Shown one piece after another: positions 61,147-64,000 of a stretch of DNA of 64,000 nt. A program made the position numbers and the translations under genes. The stretch covers positions 56,973 to 120,972 of the forward strand of contig CAZTZO010000003.1 of NCBI GenBank assembly GCA_964618075.1, in the 5' to 3' direction. Below the pieces are notes generated by a model. That model saw only the letters and a program-made list of their open reading frames with translations, made no database searches and had not been told where the DNA came from. Position 1 is the first letter of the stretch. Every line of letters begins with the position of its first letter. This DNA comes from CAYTMY01 sp964618075. GTDB taxonomy: Bacteria; Bacillota; Clostridia; Eubacteriales; Anaerofustaceae.

Positions 61147-62913
61147 ATGAGTAAAGGAATAATAAAGAAAGTTGCTGGGCCTCTCGTCATTGCCGAAGGC
61201 ATGAGAGACGCCAATATGTACGACGTTGTAAGAGTCAGCTCTCAGCGACTTATCGGTGAAATCATCGAGATACACGAAGACAGAGCTTCTATTCAGGTTT
61301 ATGAAGAGACCTCCGGACTTGGCCCGGGCGAGCCTGTCGAATCAATGGGAGTACCTATGAGCGTTGAACTCGGCCCGGGACTTATCACGAGTATTTACGA
61401 CGGTATTCAGCGTCCTCTTGACGCGATTATGGCTATCGCAGGCAACTCTCTTACAAGAGGCGTTGAGGTGCCTTCGCTTAAAAGAGACGTAAAATGGGAT
61501 TTTGTCGCGACGGCAAAGGTCGGCGACGAATTAAAGGGCGGAGATATAATCGGAACGGTCAAGGAAACTGAAATCGTTACGCAGAAGATAATGCTTCCGC
61601 CGAACGTAAGCGGTAAAATAAAGAAAATAGAAAACGGTTCCTTCACTATAGAGGAAACAGTAGCGGTCGTTGAAACCGCAAATGGGGAAGTTGATATCAC
61701 AATGCTCCAAAAATGGCCTGTGCGTGTGGAAAGACCTTACAAGGAAAAGCTCCCCCCCGACGTGCCTCTTATCACAGGACAAAGAGTCATCGATGCACTT
61801 TTCCCGATAGCCAAGGGCGGAGTTGCAGCTGTTCCCGGACCTTTCGGAAGCGGAAAAACAGTCGTTCAGCATCAGCTTGCAAAATGGGCTGAAGCGGATA
61901 TAGTTGTATATATCGGCTGCGGAGAGCGCGGAAACGAAATGACCGACGTTCTAAACGAATTCCCTGAATTGAAGGATCCTAAGACAGGACGTTCACTGAT
62001 GGAACGAACGGTTCTTATAGCAAATACTTCGGATATGCCTGTTGCGGCACGTGAAGCATCAATATACACAGGTATTACAATAGCCGAATATTTCAGAGAT
62101 ATGGGATATTCCGTAGCACTTATGGCGGACTCCACATCACGCTGGGCGGAAGCTCTTCGTGAAATGTCGGGACGTCTTGAGGAAATGCCCGGTGAAGAAG
62201 GTTACCCTGCATACTTGGGAAGCCGTCTTGCACAGTTCTATGAAAGAGCGGGCAGAGTTAAAGCTCTCGGTTCTTCCGACAGAGAGGGCGCACTTTCTGT
62301 TATAGGCGCAGTTTCCCCTCCGGGCGGAGATATTTCAGAGCCTGTATCGCAGGCAACACTGCGTATAGTAAAGGTGTTCTGGAGCCTCGACTCGGCGCTT
62401 GCTTATAAGCGTCACTTCCCGGCTGTGAACTGGCTGACAAGCTATTCGCTGTATGAACAGAATATGGCAGGTTGGTTCAATGAGAACGCAAACAAGGATT
62501 GGATGGAAAACCGCGGCAGAATAATGAAGCTGCTGCAGGAAGAAAGCGAGCTTGAAGAAATAGTACAGTTAGTCGGTATGGATGCCCTTTCGGCTCCTGA
62601 CAGACTTAAGCTCGAAGCGTCCCGTTCAATAAGAGAAGACTTCCTTCATCAGGATGCCTTCCATGAAATAGACACATACACTCCGCTGCACAAGCAGTAC
62701 CTCATGATGAAGCTCGTTCTCGATTATTACGAGATAGCTAACGAGGGACTTAAAAGCGGCGCTCCGATAGAAAAGCTTGCCGATATGAGCGTGCGTGAGC
62801 GCATCGGTAGATTTAAATATGTTCACGCCGACGATATAGACAAGGAATATGAGGAAATAGTCAAGCTCCTCACGTCCGAAGTGTCTAAACTCACCGAAAA
62901 GGAGGACTTCTGA
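61147..62913 (+). CDS. ntpA: V-type ATPase catalytic subunit A (NtpA)
   Basis: 588-residue catalytic subunit. Walker A GPFGSGKT (residue ~234), non-homologous insert as usual, GERGNEMTDVL with the catalytic Glu, MADSTSRWAEALREMSGRLEEMPGEEGYPAYL (only short parts quoted: MADSTSRWAEALREMSGR; EEGYPAYLGSRL). Ribosome site AAGCAGGTGTAAT precedes the ATG. It forms the A3B3 hexamer with NtpB. Can hydrolyse or synthesise ATP; direction in vivo not shown by sequence. Confidence 0.97.
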   Translation: MSKGIIKKVAGPLVIAEGMRDANMYDVVRVSSQRLIGEIIEIHEDRASIQVYEETSGLGPGEPVESMGVPMSVELGPGLITSIYDGIQRPLDAIMAIAGNSLTRGVEVPSLKRDVKWDFVATAKVGDELKGGDIIGTVKETEIVTQKIMLPPNVSGKIKKIENGSFTIEETVAVVETANGEVDITMLQKWPVRVERPYKEKLPPDVPLITGQRVIDALFPIAKGGVAAVPGPFGSGKTVVQHQLAKWAEADIVVYIGCGERGNEMTDVLNEFPELKDPKTGRSLMERTVLIANTSDMPVAAREASIYTGITIAEYFRDMGYSVALMADSTSRWAEALREMSGRLEEMPGEEGYPAYLGSRLAQFYERAGRVKALGSSDREGALSVIGAVSPPGGDISEPVSQATLRIVKVFWSLDSALAYKRHFPAVNWLTSYSLYEQNMAGWFNENANKDWMENRGRIMKLLQEESELEEIVQLVGMDALSAPDRLKLEASRSIREDFLHQDAFHEIDTYTPLHKQYLMMKLVLDYYEIANEGLKSGAPIEKLADMSVRERIGRFKYVHADDIDKEYEEIVKLLTSEVSKLTEKEDF

Positions 62914-62914
62914 T

Positions 62915-64000
62915 ATGCCTAAAGAGTATAGAACGATACAGGAAGTTGCAGGCCCTTTGATGCTCGTCAAAGGCGTAGAAGGCGTAACGTACGACGAACT
63001 CGGTGAAATAGAGCTCGCAAACGGAGAAACAAGAAGATGTAAGGTTCTTGAAATAGACGGCGGAGACGCACTCGTACAGCTTTTCGAAAGCTCAACGGGT
63101 ATCAACCTTTCAAACAGTAAGGTTCGTTTCCTAGGAAAGAGCATGGAGCTCGGAGTATCCGAGGATATGCTAAGCCGAGTATTCGACGGACTCGGAAGAC
63201 CTATAGATAACGGGCCGGCTATTCTACCTGAAGCAAGACGCGACATAAACGGCTTGCCGATGAACCCCGCAGCCAGAGATTATCCTCAGGAATTCATTCA
63301 GACAGGAGTTTCCGCAATAGACGGACTTAACACGCTTGTTCGTGGACAGAAGCTGCCGATATTCTCAGCATCAGGCTTGCCCCATGCACAGCTTGCGGCA
63401 CAGATAGCCCGTCAGGCAAAGGTTGTCGGAACAGATGAGCCCTTCGCAGTTGTTTTCGCAGCAATGGGTATTACCTTTGAGGAATCCAACTTCTTTATTG
63501 AAAGCTTTAAAGAAACGGGAGCTATTGATAGAACGGTAATGTTTGTAAACCTTGCAAACGACCCAGCGATCGAAAGAATAGCTACTCCGCGTATGGCTCT
63601 TACAGCCGCAGAATATCTCGCATTCGACAAGAATATGCACGTTTTGGTTATCTTAACGGATATAACAAACTATGCAGACGCTCTTCGTGAGGTTTCCGCC
63701 GCACGTAAGGAAGTCCCCGGACGTCGTGGTTACCCCGGGTACATGTACACCGACCTTGCTTCGCTCTATGAACGCGCAGGCAGACAGAAGGGCAAAACCG
63801 GTTCCATAACGATGATACCTATTCTGACAATGCCGGAGGACGATAAGACCCACCCGATCCCCGACCTTACAGGATATATCACAGAGGGTCAGATAATATT
63901 AAGCCGTGAGCTTTACAGAAAGAGCGTAGCGCCTCCTATCGACGTGCTTCCTTCTCTTTCAAGACTTAAGGATAAGGGTATAGGCGAAGGCAAAACAAGA
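62915..64000 (+). CDS. ntpB: V-type ATPase subunit B (NtpB), partial at window end
   Basis: The ATG at 62915 begins one base after the ntpA stop (AAAGGAGGACTTCTGAT upstream). 362 codons are visible, without a stop, of the usual ~458. It begins MPKEYRTIQEVAGPLMLV and contains GLPHAQLAAQIARQA, where the Walker A of the A subunit is replaced (non-catalytic site), then LTDITNYADALREVSAARKE and GRRGYPGYMYTDLASLYERAGR (parts quoted). It is open at base 64000, and ntpD should follow outside the window. Confidence 0.97.
   Translation, partial: MPKEYRTIQEVAGPLMLVKGVEGVTYDELGEIELANGETRRCKVLEIDGGDALVQLFESSTGINLSNSKVRFLGKSMELGVSEDMLSRVFDGLGRPIDNGPAILPEARRDINGLPMNPAARDYPQEFIQTGVSAIDGLNTLVRGQKLPIFSASGLPHAQLAAQIARQAKVVGTDEPFAVVFAAMGITFEESNFFIESFKETGAIDRTVMFVNLANDPAIERIATPRMALTAAEYLAFDKNMHVLVILTDITNYADALREVSAARKEVPGRRGYPGYMYTDLASLYERAGRQKGKTGSITMIPILTMPEDDKTHPIPDLTGYITEGQIILSRELYRKSVAPPIDVLPSLSRLKDKGIGEGKTR

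Overview
The window looks like the chromosome of a low-to-moderate G+C Gram-positive anaerobe, probably class Clostridia (Bacillota). The signs are a Na+-type V-ATPase operon in the Enterococcus ntp gene order, ScpA/ScpB, class B sortase with cell-wall-anchored proteins, an OmpR-type two-component system, Gram-positive style -35/-10 promoters with strong AGGAG-type ribosome binding sites, frequent GTG/TTG starts, and type II-A and I-C CRISPR repeats. A family-level guess (oral or gut Peptostreptococcales/Anaerovoracaceae-like) is weak. One 100-base run of N (31538-31637) marks an assembly gap inside a CRISPR array.

Layout. 1-19.3 kb is core: the clpB 3' end; an acyltransferase + GltS-like symporter pair; a radical SAM protein; an ABC exporter; tRNA-Lys; a minus-strand lysA-M50 protease-scpA-scpB operon; rluB-type pseudouridine synthase; citrate synthase; and a minus-strand operon of response regulator, histidine kinase, pcrA, a 2-hydroxyacid dehydrogenase and a GNAT enzyme. 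19.3-43.2 kb is accessory DNA between two tRNA genes, tRNA-Thr(UGU) and tRNA-Arg(CCU). Each of these tRNAs is followed, on the island side, by a small modular repeat element that ends in a second copy of the tRNA 3' end. 43.2-48.2 kb returns to core genes (pyruvate carboxylase, YitT). 48.7-55.5 kb is a sugar/cyclitol and glycosyl-lipid operon. 55.7-64 kb holds a DUF1858 protein and the V-ATPase operon ntpF-I-K-E-C-G-A-B, cut by the window end.

The accessory region has two halves. The first (20-29.4 kb), flanked by direct repeats of about 375 bp, is a cell-surface module: a class B sortase, one intact repeat-rich wall-anchored protein and two decayed relatives that share a conserved upstream region, and small membrane or secreted proteins of unknown role. 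The second (31.3-42.4 kb) is a fused CRISPR locus with all protein genes on the minus strand: a complete type II-A system (cas9-cas1-cas2-csn2, 23-repeat array, divergent tracrRNA) whose array runs directly into a 5'-truncated type I-C cas7, followed by I-C cas4-cas1-cas2 and an I-C array. The I-C interference genes cas3, cas5 and cas8c are absent, so interference should depend on Cas9 alone, while two complete-looking spacer-acquisition gene sets remain.

The most unusual features are the tRNA-associated modular elements, whose long hairpins keep their fold while changing sequence, and the II-A/I-C fusion junction. The predicted Na+-binding residues of NtpK and the Na+/glutamate-type symporter suggest that sodium gradients matter to this cell.
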